DNA of 19,694 nucleotides from Methanosarcinales archaeon (GCA_025464275.1 JAODGR010000075.1:12056-31749); one strand, 5' to 3'. Counted from the first letter of the stretch, positions 6,607-14,523 are shown. Program-made: numbers and translations. The notes: generated by a model from the sequence alone, not told the origin.

Positions 6607-7416
6607 CTATTTTTTAAGGATGCGACGGATATATTCCAGACTCTCCACACCCGCCTCCAGACTGTATAACTCAGTTACAAATAGACCGCAGTAACCCATG
6701 GCTCTAATGCCATTGAACACCTCCTCCCAGTGGATGTTACCCCTTCCTATGGGTAAATGCAGGTCATCGGTGCCGAAGTTGTCACTCCCGTGGATGTGTA
6801 TTATCTCCACTTCACCTCCGCTCTCATCACTTATATCCAGCATCTCTGGTAGTGTCTTCGTGGTGTTGGCATGTGCGACATCGAGACAGATTCCGATATT
6901 ATCGGTGTTCACGCCCTTTATTATCCTTATGAGCTCATCCGGGTATCTGCCCATCAACATGTTCGTTGCTGTAAGATTCTCCAGAGCTATCCTGAGCCCA
7001 TAGTCAGATGCGAACTCGGAGATGATTTTCAATGCAGAGATAGCCTTTTCAAATGCCCTATCCGGAATCTGAACGGATAGAGGAGATAGGATACCCGGAT
7101 GGACCACGCATATATCTTCTATGAACTCATGTGCATTCTTTATGCTCTCCTTTATCTGCCTTATGCTCTCCTCCCATATCCGCTCATTTACACTCGCTAT
7201 GTTGAGGTCAGAGAAAGGAGCATGGAGCGAGAGTACAAGATTGGTTGTCTGATATACCTCCCTCACACGCTCTTTGAATTCGCCCTCCACACGCTGCAGG
7301 CCCTCACCCACTATCTCCCAGCCCTGAAATCCCACTTCTTCAAGCTGGTAGACGTATTCCAGTGGGCTGACTGTTGCATCCACCAGTGAGAAGCTTATCT
7401 TCATCTTCCGGGCCAC
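6607..7416 (-). CDS. Xylose-isomerase-like TIM-barrel protein (sugar phosphate isomerase/epimerase family)
   Basis: This 269-residue protein shows the AP-endonuclease-2/xylose-isomerase-like barrel with its metal ligands along the strands: LSLHAPFSD (63-70), VVHPG (104-108), ALENLT (144-149), CLDVAHAN (177-184), IIHIHGSD (205-212), HLPIGRGNIHW (220-230) and VTELYS (247-252). Members isomerise or epimerise sugars or, rarely, cleave abasic DNA; the substrate cannot be told here. The frame starts at a GTG about 26 bases from a TATA-like box. An internal ATG at 7404 (residue 5, giving MKISFSL) is a plausible alternative with GGAG 11 bases upstream. It is divergent from a COG1709-type regulator, which may control it. 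Confidence 0.85.
   Translation of the reverse strand: MARKMKISFSLVDATVSPLEYVYQLEEVGFQGWEIVGEGLQRVEGEFKERVREVYQTTNLVLSLHAPFSDLNIASVNERIWEESIRQIKESIKNAHEFIEDICVVHPGILSPLSVQIPDRAFEKAISALKIISEFASDYGLRIALENLTATNMLMGRYPDELIRIIKGVNTDNIGICLDVAHANTTKTLPEMLDISDESGGEVEIIHIHGSDNFGTDDLHLPIGRGNIHWEEVFNGIRAMGYCGLFVTELYSLEAGVESLEYIRRILKK
6610..6615 (+). terminator. Possible oligo-T terminator after the membrane-protein gene
   Basis: Six consecutive T lie 30 bases after the stop codon at 6580. They fall within the last codons of the converging gene, so termination here would be compact. The run is short and the call is tentative. Confidence 0.3.
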
Positions 7417-7438
7417 TCCATCCGTCTGCTATGCTATG

Positions 7439-7445
7439 TTTAAAT
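7439..7445 (-). promoter_or_regulatory. TATA-like box for the TIM-barrel gene
   Basis: ATTTAAA on the minus strand is centred 26 bases from the GTG at 7416 and 38 bases from the ATG at 7404. The spacing favours a leaderless GTG start, or an ATG start with a very short leader. Confidence 0.4.
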
Positions 7446-7518
7446 CTTTAATTTTATGTAAAGTAAGAGATAAGTTAAGTTGATAGTAAAAGTAAAAGTT
7501 ATGAATAAAGAATAAATT

Positions 7519-8049
7519 ATGAGCATTGCAGATACTGTGGTGAGCGAGATATTCAGGCACGGGAGAGAGCTGTCAGAGGTACTCAATGATGCCATCAGGC
7601 ATGGTCTTGGCATTAGCGTAGGTGAATTCAGTGACAAATCGGGTATACCGGTAAGCACGCTTTACAAAATCCTCGCGGGCGAGCGAGACCCGAACCTGCG
7701 TACCTTCAGGAAGATAATAGCCACAATAAGGGAGATAGAGCTGGGCAGTGGTGACAGGAGGCGATTCATCGCCGTTATTTGCTCCCGTGGCTGCCTGGAC
7801 GTGCTGGACCGGAGGAAGATAAGCATAGGAGAGGAGAGCTTTGATATCAGGGAGTATGCAGTGACGACGATGGAGGAAGCGATCATAGCTGCGATACATG
7901 CGGAGAACGAGGGCGCTTCCGCGCTGGTCTGCGCTCCTATTCTCAGTCCCACGGTGGAGAAGATAGTGAATATCCCGGTTGCCACGATAAGACCGAAGAC
8001 GAGTGTCATAAGGGCTGTTGAACTGGCTGCGAAGAAGATAAGTTATTGA
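7519..8049 (+). CDS. COG1709-type archaeal HTH transcriptional regulator
   Basis: This 176-residue protein has a helix-turn-helix at about residues 32-54 (ISVGEFSDKSGIPVSTLYKILAGE), followed by a helical extension and a C-terminal alpha/beta domain from about residue 82. The last part (TTMEEAIIAAIHAENEGASALVCAP then VNIPVATIRPKTSVIRAVELA) resembles archaeal COG1709 predicted regulators and loosely recalls the sensor half of PrpR-type proteins, which bind small molecules. Its ligand is unknown. It is divergent from the TIM-barrel gene with a 102-base AT-rich gap. Local control of that gene is possible, but no clear inverted-repeat operator was found there. Confidence 0.78.
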   Translation: MSIADTVVSEIFRHGRELSEVLNDAIRHGLGISVGEFSDKSGIPVSTLYKILAGERDPNLRTFRKIIATIREIELGSGDRRRFIAVICSRGCLDVLDRRKISIGEESFDIREYAVTTMEEAIIAAIHAENEGASALVCAPILSPTVEKIVNIPVATIRPKTSVIRAVELAAKKISY

Positions 8050-8052
8050 TTT

Positions 8053-8060
8053 TTTATATT
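8053..8060 (+). promoter_or_regulatory. TATA-like box after the regulator gene
   Basis: TTTATATT lies directly after a T-run following the regulator stop codon. It is centred about 30 bases before the next gene's start. The same T-rich stretch (8050-8055) could also end the upstream transcript. Confidence 0.4.
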
Positions 8061-8088
8061 ATAATGATAGCACTTAGATAATTAAGTG

Positions 8089-8526
8089 ATGGAAATGAAA
8101 GAGATCAAGGGTGTAGGAAAGGACCACTGGATGTATCGCTATGTAGAGCGTTTAAATAGTGAAGAGGGGATGTCTGCGGAGGAGATATACGAGGAGGAGA
8201 ATGCGCGCCGGGCTGCGGAGGGCCTGCCCTTGCTGAAGTTCAATTCCGTTGGGCGTACACTGAATACCTTCGGGTACCCCAAATCGGGCACGAAGCGTAA
8301 GCAGCTGGAGGAGGTGAAGCCAGTACGTATCGGCGTCTTCATAAAGGAGCTGAAGCGGAAGGTGGAGAAGCTCAGTGAGCTTATAAAGGAGGAGAAGCTG
8401 TCACGTGTGGAGCAGGAGTTCATATGGCTATTTATAGAGGATTATCCGATGTCACAGATAAGGGAGATGCTAAATCTGAGTGAGGAGAGGGTGGAGGAGA
8501 TAAAGAAGAAATTGCATCTGGTATGA
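8089..8526 (+). CDS. Unrecognised protein with two possible HTH segments
   Basis: I do not recognise the family. The frame opens with GTG ATG; the ATG at 8089 is taken as the start, giving about 145 residues. The protein is charged, rich in Glu and Lys, soluble and probably all-helical. Near residues 24-62 the pattern SAEEIYEEENARR...VGRTLNTFGYP resembles a winged-helix core with a recognition helix. Residues about 103-144 (LSRVEQEFIWLFIEDYPMSQIREMLNLSEERVEEIKKKL) resemble the HTH of sigma-70 region 4-like domains. The two are joined by a lysine/glutamate-rich helix (about 80-100) that could be a coiled coil. It may be a DNA-binding protein (inference only). It follows the regulator gene by 39 bases, with its own promoter-like element. 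Confidence 0.75.
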   Translation: MEMKEIKGVGKDHWMYRYVERLNSEEGMSAEEIYEEENARRAAEGLPLLKFNSVGRTLNTFGYPKSGTKRKQLEEVKPVRIGVFIKELKRKVEKLSELIKEEKLSRVEQEFIWLFIEDYPMSQIREMLNLSEERVEEIKKKLHLV

Positions 8527-8550
8527 CCTCCACTCCCATCCACTTAATCC

Positions 8551-10272
8551 TTAATCCGTAATTCTTAATCCTGAACAGGGAGAGAAGAGGTCGATGAACT
8601 TCGATTCTTCAACGTCGAATAAGCCCTTATCAGAGAGTTTCAACTCTGGAATCACGGATAGTGCCATGAACGAGAGAGTCATGATTAGCGAGCTCAGTGC
8701 AGAATCAGGTGCCAGCGCCTTCGCCATGGACTCCAGCTCCCGGTACCTCTCTGCAACCCGAGTATAATCCCAGGTGCTCATGAGCCCTGCGACGGGTAGT
8801 GGAAGAACCATACTCCTGCCTCCTCCGCCTGATACCACACTTATACCCCCACTGTTCTCTATTATCAGATTCACTGCCCTGCATATATCCTCATCACTCA
8901 CCCCCACGGCAATGATGTTATGGGAGTCATGAGCCACGCTGGATGCAATTGCCCCTTCTTTCAGTCCGAAATTCCGGACGAATCCTATTGCTGGCTTTGA
9001 ATCCCTCTCATAGCGGTTTATCACCACCAGCTTCAGAATATCACGCTCCGTATCCGATACCACATATCCGTCCACCTCTTTCGGTGGTGCACATACCCTA
9101 TTTGTGGTCAGTTGACCATCAACAGCTTCAATCACGTTTATATAGTCTTGATTGGGCTTGCATCGCACGAAGAAGTCAGCCACTTCACGCCTGCGCGCTT
9201 CAAACCTGTTTATCGGTGGTGATGTTCGCCTGATGCGGGGTATCAGCGACCTGCCATCTTCTGCCACCAGAGCACCATTGATATAAGTCCTTCTGACATT
9301 GAAATCCTCATCAGCGATGATAAAATCGGCGTAATCACCCCTGCGTAGCAGTCCCACATCCAGCTGGTAGTGGATGACGGGATTCACACATGCTACCCGC
9401 AGGACTTTCATCAGTTCTATGCCGTAATCCAGTGCCCTCTTCACCATAGTATTTATATGCCCTTCTATCAGGTCATCGGGATGGATGTCATCGGTACAGA
9501 ACATGCAGTTCTCGTAATGCTCATTCACAATGGTGATCAACTCATCGAAGTTCTTCGCCGCTGAGCCCTCCCGGATCATGATTTTCATGCCAAGGTAGAG
9601 TTTCTCCAGTGCCTCTTCTCGAGAGGTACATTCGTGGTCGGTGGATATCCCCATGCTCAGATACTTCTTCAGCTCATCACCACGCAGTCCGGGCGCATGC
9701 CCGTCGATCACCTTTGCATGCTCCCGTGCGATACTGAGCTTCCGGCGCAGCTCCTCAGCTCCTTCTCCTCCTCCCTCTCCTCCTCCTACACCTCTCACCA
9801 CCCCGTGGAAGTTCATCACCTCACCCAGGCATTTTATCTCGTCCAGTTGCAGTAGCTCTTCTATCTCCTCTGCGTTTATAACCCCGCCACTGGTCTCGAA
9901 TGGCGATGCAGGCACGCATGATGGTGCACTGAAATAGAATTTCAGGGGCACTCGCTTACCTTCCTCTATCATGTATTTCACCCCCCTTACACCCATCACA
10001 TTCGCTATCTCATGCGGGTCTGATACCACAGCCACCGTGCCATGAATCACCGCCACCCTGGCGAACTCGGCGGGTGTGAGCATCGAACTCTCTATGTGGA
10101 TATGCGAATCCACGAATCCAGGGATGATGTAGGAGCCCTTATCCCTGCCATGAGTAATGATATCCCTTATCCTACCATCTGAAATGACCAGAGTGCCTGG
10201 ATATATCTCTTCGTGTAGGGGGTCAACGATGTTACCGGAGATACTCCATGTACTACCCGTTACCGGCTTCAC
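8551..10272 (-). CDS. ade: Adenine deaminase
   Basis: Adenine deaminase converts adenine to hypoxanthine plus ammonia in purine salvage, using a binuclear metal centre of the amidohydrolase superfamily. The metal motif HIHIESS is at residues 57-63. It is followed by SDPHEIANVMG, SAPSCVPASPFETSGG, LGEVMNFHGVV, DGHAPGLRG, STDHECTS and CTDDIHPDDL, all family signatures. The C-terminal half keeps VAHDSHNIIAVG and SGGISVV. The frame extends to an ATG at 10323, but those codons lie inside the cupin gene. The GTG at 10272 overlaps the cupin TGA as GTGA, so a coupled start there (573 residues) is preferred. A Gly/Glu-rich insert (GVGGGEGGGEGAEE) interrupts the domain near 9758-9796. Confidence 0.93.
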   Translation of the reverse strand: MKPVTGSTWSISGNIVDPLHEEIYPGTLVISDGRIRDIITHGRDKGSYIIPGFVDSHIHIESSMLTPAEFARVAVIHGTVAVVSDPHEIANVMGVRGVKYMIEEGKRVPLKFYFSAPSCVPASPFETSGGVINAEEIEELLQLDEIKCLGEVMNFHGVVRGVGGGEGGGEGAEELRRKLSIAREHAKVIDGHAPGLRGDELKKYLSMGISTDHECTSREEALEKLYLGMKIMIREGSAAKNFDELITIVNEHYENCMFCTDDIHPDDLIEGHINTMVKRALDYGIELMKVLRVACVNPVIHYQLDVGLLRRGDYADFIIADEDFNVRRTYINGALVAEDGRSLIPRIRRTSPPINRFEARRREVADFFVRCKPNQDYINVIEAVDGQLTTNRVCAPPKEVDGYVVSDTERDILKLVVINRYERDSKPAIGFVRNFGLKEGAIASSVAHDSHNIIAVGVSDEDICRAVNLIIENSGGISVVSGGGGRSMVLPLPVAGLMSTWDYTRVAERYRELESMAKALAPDSALSSLIMTLSFMALSVIPELKLSDKGLFDVEESKFIDLFSPCSGLRITD

Positions 10273-10673
10273 TCTTCTATCACTTCCTCGTCTTCTGAAC
10301 GCCACATGGGGTGAACAATGCACAGTATGCTGAGGATAGAATTGCCCGTATTCCGGAGTTGCTGCGTGGAGCCCGGGTGGATATAAATAACCTGTCCGGA
10401 ATGAACCGGAGCAGATTCACCGTCTATGGAGATTATACCCTCACCCTCAAGCACGTAATATATCTCTACCGACCTGTGTAGCCTGTGTAGCTTCGTGGTC
10501 TCTCCGGGCTTTATGATTGCATGTGCGATACTGAACGGTATTTCCATCTCCGGTACCGGTACCCCTGATGGCTGTCTCGCCGGATGCAGGAGTTCACAGA
10601 GAGTGGAGCCATCCATAGCCCGGAAGTATTCACAGTTCCGAATATCGCGCATAATTATGGATATTGCCCTCAC
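10269..10673 (-). CDS. Cupin-domain protein
   Basis: This protein of about 134 residues has one cupin barrel. Motif 1 is GETTKLHRLHRSVEIYYVLEGEG (57-79), with two His and a Glu as likely metal ligands. Motif 2 is HSGQVIYIHPGSTQQLRNTG (90-109). Cupins of this size bind metal and may be isomerases, dioxygenases or ligand sensors; no substrate is evident. It overlaps adenine deaminase by four bases and is probably co-translated with it, so a role in purine or nucleoside metabolism is possible (inference). The start is uncertain: GTG at 10673 lies 31 bases from a TATA-like box, while an ATG at 10652 gives MRDIRNCEYF, the more typical-looking N-terminus. Confidence 0.86.
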   Translation of the reverse strand: MRAISIIMRDIRNCEYFRAMDGSTLCELLHPARQPSGVPVPEMEIPFSIAHAIIKPGETTKLHRLHRSVEIYYVLEGEGIISIDGESAPVHSGQVIYIHPGSTQQLRNTGNSILSILCIVHPMWRSEDEEVIEE

Positions 10674-10699
10674 CTCCCTCCTCGAGTAAGTGCATGTGC

Positions 10700-10708
10700 T
10701 ATTTAAGA
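10700..10708 (-). promoter_or_regulatory. TATA-like box for the cupin-ade operon
   Basis: Read on the minus strand this is TCTTAAATA, centred about 31 bases from the GTG at 10673. GGAGG and GGTGA purine stretches lie just downstream of the expected transcription start. Confidence 0.4.
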
Positions 10709-10749
10709 TTTAAGTACATCTAATCTAATATCAATAGTTCAGTTTGAGT

Positions 10750-10785
10750 GGATGGGTGAACGGATGAATGGACGGATGGATGAAT
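10750..10785. repeat. Three imperfect 12-base tandem units before the PAC2-family gene
   Basis: The units are GGATGGGTGAAC, GGATGAATGGAC and GGATGGATGAAT, end to end. They share GGATG at a 12-base period. They lie between a TATA-like sequence (about 10708-10714) and the ATG at 10796, so probably in the 5' leader. Confidence 0.6.
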
Positions 10786-10795
10786 AATAAGAGAG

Positions 10796-11635
10796 ATGGC
10801 GGATTTTGAGATAGAAGAGCTATCGTTATACTGGAATGTGGAAGAGGATGAGTTCAGGACTAAGATAAGGGACTACTACAACATCATGGTTGCAGGTTTT
10901 CCACCGCTCGGGAATATCATACCATACCACCTGAAGGAGCTTTTGAGTGATTCTGAGAAGATATTAAGCCTGTATTCCTATAACTTCCCGCCGATGGTGG
11001 AGGCGCATGACGAGGTGTTTGAGATACCGCATGACGAGCTCTGGTACAGTGAAGAGAAGCGGCTGTTCTGCTACGTGGGTAAATACCCGGAGACGGAATA
11101 TCTACCAAAATCGGCATATAAGCAGGCAGAGGTGGTAGCGCGAATAGCGAAGGAGTTACATGTCCGAGAACTGTACACTGTGGGTGTGATAATGCCATTT
11201 CAGAAGCCGTTCAGGGAGACCCCACCGGGTATAGAGGCGTATGTGGGCTATTTTGAGGGCTCGCATAAGGAACTGCCGCCCGCTTCCGTGAAGATGACCA
11301 GGCGGAATATAGGGAGATACACGATCATCCGTAAGACCGGGCTGTTACCCGGGTTCGCATCGAAGATGGGGATTGAGAGCTATTCCATCCTGGGCGCCGG
11401 CAAGTATCCTGAGGATTTACGAGCCTGTGTGGGTGCTTTAAGGGCATTCAAGCGCATGTCCGGGATAGAATTGGAGACCGGGAGGGTGGAGAAGATGCTC
11501 AGAGAGAGTGCAGAAGCGGTGGAAGCGCGTATAAGGCAGCAGATAGAGCAGATAGAGAAGTCCAGATACACCTACCGGGGCGATGGTGTGGGTGTAGGTG
11601 TAAGCAATGACACTTCACAGTTCATGTATGGCTGA
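10796..11635 (+). CDS. PAC2 family (proteasome assembly chaperone-like) protein
   Basis: This 279-residue protein shows the PAC2 pattern: a beta strand with VAGFPPLGNIIPYHLKELL near the N-terminus (32-50), then LYSYNFPPMVEAHDEVFEI, a YVGKYPETE loop, ELYTVGVIMPF, and a later PGIEAYVGYF segment with a GLLPGFASKMGI turn. PAC2 proteins are related to eukaryotic proteasome-assembly chaperones, but the archaeal members are of uncertain function and are often called ATP-grasp-associated or PAC2 proteins. The C-terminus has a helix ending IRQQIEQIEKSRYTYRG, followed by a Gly/Val-rich tail. NFACT begins 34 bases downstream in the same direction, so the two are probably one operon. That hints at a link to protein quality control (inference). 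Confidence 0.8.
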   Translation: MADFEIEELSLYWNVEEDEFRTKIRDYYNIMVAGFPPLGNIIPYHLKELLSDSEKILSLYSYNFPPMVEAHDEVFEIPHDELWYSEEKRLFCYVGKYPETEYLPKSAYKQAEVVARIAKELHVRELYTVGVIMPFQKPFRETPPGIEAYVGYFEGSHKELPPASVKMTRRNIGRYTIIRKTGLLPGFASKMGIESYSILGAGKYPEDLRACVGALRAFKRMSGIELETGRVEKMLRESAEAVEARIRQQIEQIEKSRYTYRGDGVGVGVSNDTSQFMYG

Positions 11636-11669
11636 GCAGCGGCAAGGGAATGAAGGATGAAGATGAGAG

Positions 11670-13661
11670 ATGAAGGACTCGCTGAGCAGTGTGGACATAG
11701 CAGTGATTGTAAGAGAATTGCAGGCTGAGCTGATAGGAGCGCGTGTGGAGAAGGTCTATCAGATAGGCAAGGAGGAGCTGAGATTCAAGCTCCATCAGAG
11801 GAACCGGGGTTCCATTGACCTGTTAATAGAAGCAGGTAGAAGAATCCATACCACAAAATACAGGCGTAAGACGCCACAGGTGCCTTCTAACTTCGCAATG
11901 CTACTCAGGAAGCGCCTCGGTGGCTGCCATATCAGCGGGGTTCAACAGTTAGAGTTCGACCGTATAGTGGAGTTGAAGCTGCGATGCAGAGATGGGGAGT
12001 TCAGTTTGATAGCGGAGTTACTGCCAAAGGGAAATATCATCCTGACAGATGCACGGGGCGAGATACTCCAGCCACTCAGGCGAATGAGATTCTCAACCCG
12101 GGAGATAAAGGCGCATGAGCGCTACGAGAGACCGCCATCGAGGGTGAATCCACTCCGAATCCCGGCTGACGAATTGAAGTTCATCTGCAAGAACTCAGAT
12201 AAGGATGTAGTACGCACGCTCGCATGGGAATTGAGCCTGGGTGGAGTGTATTCCGAGGAGGTATGTGAGAGAGCAGGCATAGATAAGGCTAAGAGAGCAT
12301 GTGAGCTCGATGATACCGAGTTGAGGGCTATATGGGATGCGATACATGAGCTGCTGAAGCCTCTGATAGAGTCAGAGTCGGCAGAGGAACAGGGATTGGG
12401 GCTGGGGCTGAGGCTGAGACCTCATATCGTGCTGGAGAACGGTGAGCGTGTGGATGTCCAGCCCCTGGAGTTGCACAGGTATCGCGAGGCTGAGAAGATA
12501 TTCTTCCCTTCTTTTAATGACGCGGTGGATGAGTACTTCACGGAGAAGATAGCGGAGTGCATAGAAGCGGCAGCGGAGACCGAGCATGAACGCCGAATCG
12601 CGCGATATGAACGCATATTGAAGGAGCAGGAGGCGGCACTGCGTGAGTTCCAGGCTAAGGAGGACGAATGGAGGCGGAAAGGGGAGCTAATCTATGCGAG
12701 ATGCGGTGAGATAGAGGAGCTCCTCCATGAGATGAGAGAAAAGAGCGCGAGCGCGAATAAGAGTAAGATAGTAGAGATAACCCTGCCTGAGGGCAGACTG
12801 GAGATAGACACCTCGAAGTCGTTATTCAGTAATGCCAGCCTCTGCTATGAGCGAGCAAAGCTATACAGGAAGAAGAGAGAGGGTGTGGAACGCGCAATGG
12901 AAGAGACGATGGCGAATCTGGAACGGGCACGTGCGGAAGAAGTAGCCACTGGAGAAGGGGCACTGCCGGAGAAGCGAGATACGCGGAGGGGCAGAGGTGA
13001 GTGGTACGAGCGGTTCAGGTGGTTCGTGACCGCCGAGGGTGTTCTCGTGATAGGAGGCAGGGATGCCACCACGAACGAGATACTGGTGAAGAAGTATATG
13101 AGCAAAGATGACCTCTTCTGCCACACGCAGGCGAGTGGTGCACCGGTGGTGATAGTAAAGACGGGTGATGTGCATGTAGCGGGGCATGAACTCTCAGATG
13201 CGAGTTTGAGAGCGATAGCCCAGTTCGCAGCCTCTTATTCCAGCCTGTGGAAATACGGATTCTACGAGGGTGAGTGCTATTTTGTCAGGGGTGAACAGGT
13301 GAGTAAGAGACCGCCGGCAGGTGAGTATATAGCCAAAGGGAGCTTTATGGTCCGTGGCAGGAGACGATATGTCAAGGTACCACTGGGTCTCTGCATAGGT
13401 ATAGATACGGATGTCAATACCGGAGATAGCCGACCGGTCGCCAGACCAGAACTGGATAAGAACAATCTGCAACTATTTGTGGTGCTGGAGCCCGGAGATG
13501 AGCTGGATAAGAACACGCTCGCGAATGTCATTTTGGAGTTCTTCACCGCACATGGCTCCAACCCTGAGGAGATAACCCATGATAGGATATTAAGCCTCCT
13601 GCCACCCGGCAAGTCGAGGATAAAAGCACGTAGTGGTGGTGGTAGTGGTGGTGGTGCTTAA
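11670..13661 (+). CDS. rqcH: NFACT family protein, archaeal Rqc2/RqcH homologue
   Basis: This 663-residue protein has the full NFACT layout. The NFACT-N domain spans about 1-160 and has D9 plus the D97-R98 pair (LEFDRIV), residues known in RqcH/Rqc2 to be needed for tRNA binding and C-terminal tailing. Helix-hairpin-helix-like sequence follows (about 170-230). A long coiled coil covers about 293-345 and 390-425. The NFACT-R domain runs from GEWYERFRWFVTAEGVLVIGGRD (443-465) through HTQASGAPVVIVK to about 560. The protein would bind 50S subunits blocked by peptidyl-tRNA and extend the stalled chain. Low-complexity GLGLGLRLR (242-250) and a Gly/Ser tail after the conserved LPPGKSRI look added. 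It follows the PAC2-family gene closely. Confidence 0.92.
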   Translation: MKDSLSSVDIAVIVRELQAELIGARVEKVYQIGKEELRFKLHQRNRGSIDLLIEAGRRIHTTKYRRKTPQVPSNFAMLLRKRLGGCHISGVQQLEFDRIVELKLRCRDGEFSLIAELLPKGNIILTDARGEILQPLRRMRFSTREIKAHERYERPPSRVNPLRIPADELKFICKNSDKDVVRTLAWELSLGGVYSEEVCERAGIDKAKRACELDDTELRAIWDAIHELLKPLIESESAEEQGLGLGLRLRPHIVLENGERVDVQPLELHRYREAEKIFFPSFNDAVDEYFTEKIAECIEAAAETEHERRIARYERILKEQEAALREFQAKEDEWRRKGELIYARCGEIEELLHEMREKSASANKSKIVEITLPEGRLEIDTSKSLFSNASLCYERAKLYRKKREGVERAMEETMANLERARAEEVATGEGALPEKRDTRRGRGEWYERFRWFVTAEGVLVIGGRDATTNEILVKKYMSKDDLFCHTQASGAPVVIVKTGDVHVAGHELSDASLRAIAQFAASYSSLWKYGFYEGECYFVRGEQVSKRPPAGEYIAKGSFMVRGRRRYVKVPLGLCIGIDTDVNTGDSRPVARPELDKNNLQLFVVLEPGDELDKNTLANVILEFFTAHGSNPEEITHDRILSLLPPGKSRIKARSGGGSGGGA

Positions 13662-13676
13662 ATCTGTCTGGACGGG

Positions 13677-14492
13677 TCACCATCCCCGGCGCTTACTCTG
13701 CCGCAGCAGCGCGAGCACTGCTGCAACACCGGCTACCATAGCCCCGAACCCGAATCCATCCGGTTTCGGTGTGAGCATTGGGGAAGGAGAAGGAGATGGT
13801 CTATAGCCCTTATTCATCATCACCTCCGAGATGGCGATAGCGAAGTCAATGGCTTCTTTCGGTCCCTTAGCAGTTATTATATTGCCTGAGACCACCACGC
13901 CCTCGTCCTTATATCTCGCTCCTGCATTTATCAGCTCATCCTTCACCGCGTGGTATGCTGTGCATTCCTTATCCTTCAGTATACCTGCACGTGCCAGCAC
14001 TACCGGAGATATACAAATTGCTCCTACGGGTTTATTATCCTCATAAGCCGCGGTAACCAGAGCTCTTAAGTCGTTATCATCCCACAGGTACTGCCTCGAG
14101 CCTGCACCACCTGCAATCACAATGGCATCATAATCTGAGAGATTCACCTCACCAATTGTGATATTTACGTTCACTTCACCTCCGAACATACCCCTCGCTA
14201 TGCCCCTGCGTGTGCTTGCGACCACCACCTCCGCACCTAACTCCCTGAATATGCCCTGCGGGACCGATAGTTCCTCCTCCCTGTAACCTTCGGGCGCTAT
14301 CACCATCAGTACCCGTCTACCCTCGAGCTCCTTGCCACCCATGGCAGGCATGGTGAGCGGGGGTAAGAGTATCAGCACAAGGAGCAGCGTAGTGAGCAGA
14401 GGGGTGAATATCCATCGCGCCCGCACTGCCACTGAGGCTGGTACTGCCACTGGTACTGGTACCGGTGCCGGTGCCGGTGGTGTTATTGTCAT
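13677..14492 (-). CDS. Exported DJ-1/PfpI-family protein with C-terminal anchor
   Basis: The ATG at 14492 is chosen because GGAGG lies nine bases upstream; the frame is open to 14552 but would overlap atpB. The product has about 271 residues. A Pro/Val/Ala-rich N-terminus leads to a hydrophobic stretch (27-47, IFTPLLTTLLLVLILLPPL), a signal peptide or anchor. The DJ-1/PfpI core spans about 58-225: VLMVIAPEGYREEEL with the conserved acidic residue, VIAGGAGS, and the nucleophile elbow GAICISPVVLA with Cys160. The usual CHG is CIS here, so the neighbouring His is missing. After a Pro/Ser linker comes GFGFG, a second hydrophobic segment and RQSKRRGW, similar to a PGF-type sorting tail. It probably acts outside the cell; its activity is unknown. 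Confidence 0.86.
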   Translation of the reverse strand: MTITPPAPAPVPVPVAVPASVAVRARWIFTPLLTTLLLVLILLPPLTMPAMGGKELEGRRVLMVIAPEGYREEELSVPQGIFRELGAEVVVASTRRGIARGMFGGEVNVNITIGEVNLSDYDAIVIAGGAGSRQYLWDDNDLRALVTAAYEDNKPVGAICISPVVLARAGILKDKECTAYHAVKDELINAGARYKDEGVVVSGNIITAKGPKEAIDFAIAISEVMMNKGYRPSPSPSPMLTPKPDGFGFGAMVAGVAAVLALLRQSKRRGW

Positions 14493-14523
14493 CACATAAT
14501 TCCTCCTGCCTCGTCCTCGTGGT

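Noticed and set aside
10273..10323. N-terminal extension of adenine deaminase from an ATG at 10323
   Set aside because: The 17 extra residues (basic, no family similarity) are the cupin gene read in another frame. The GTGA overlap gives a better start.
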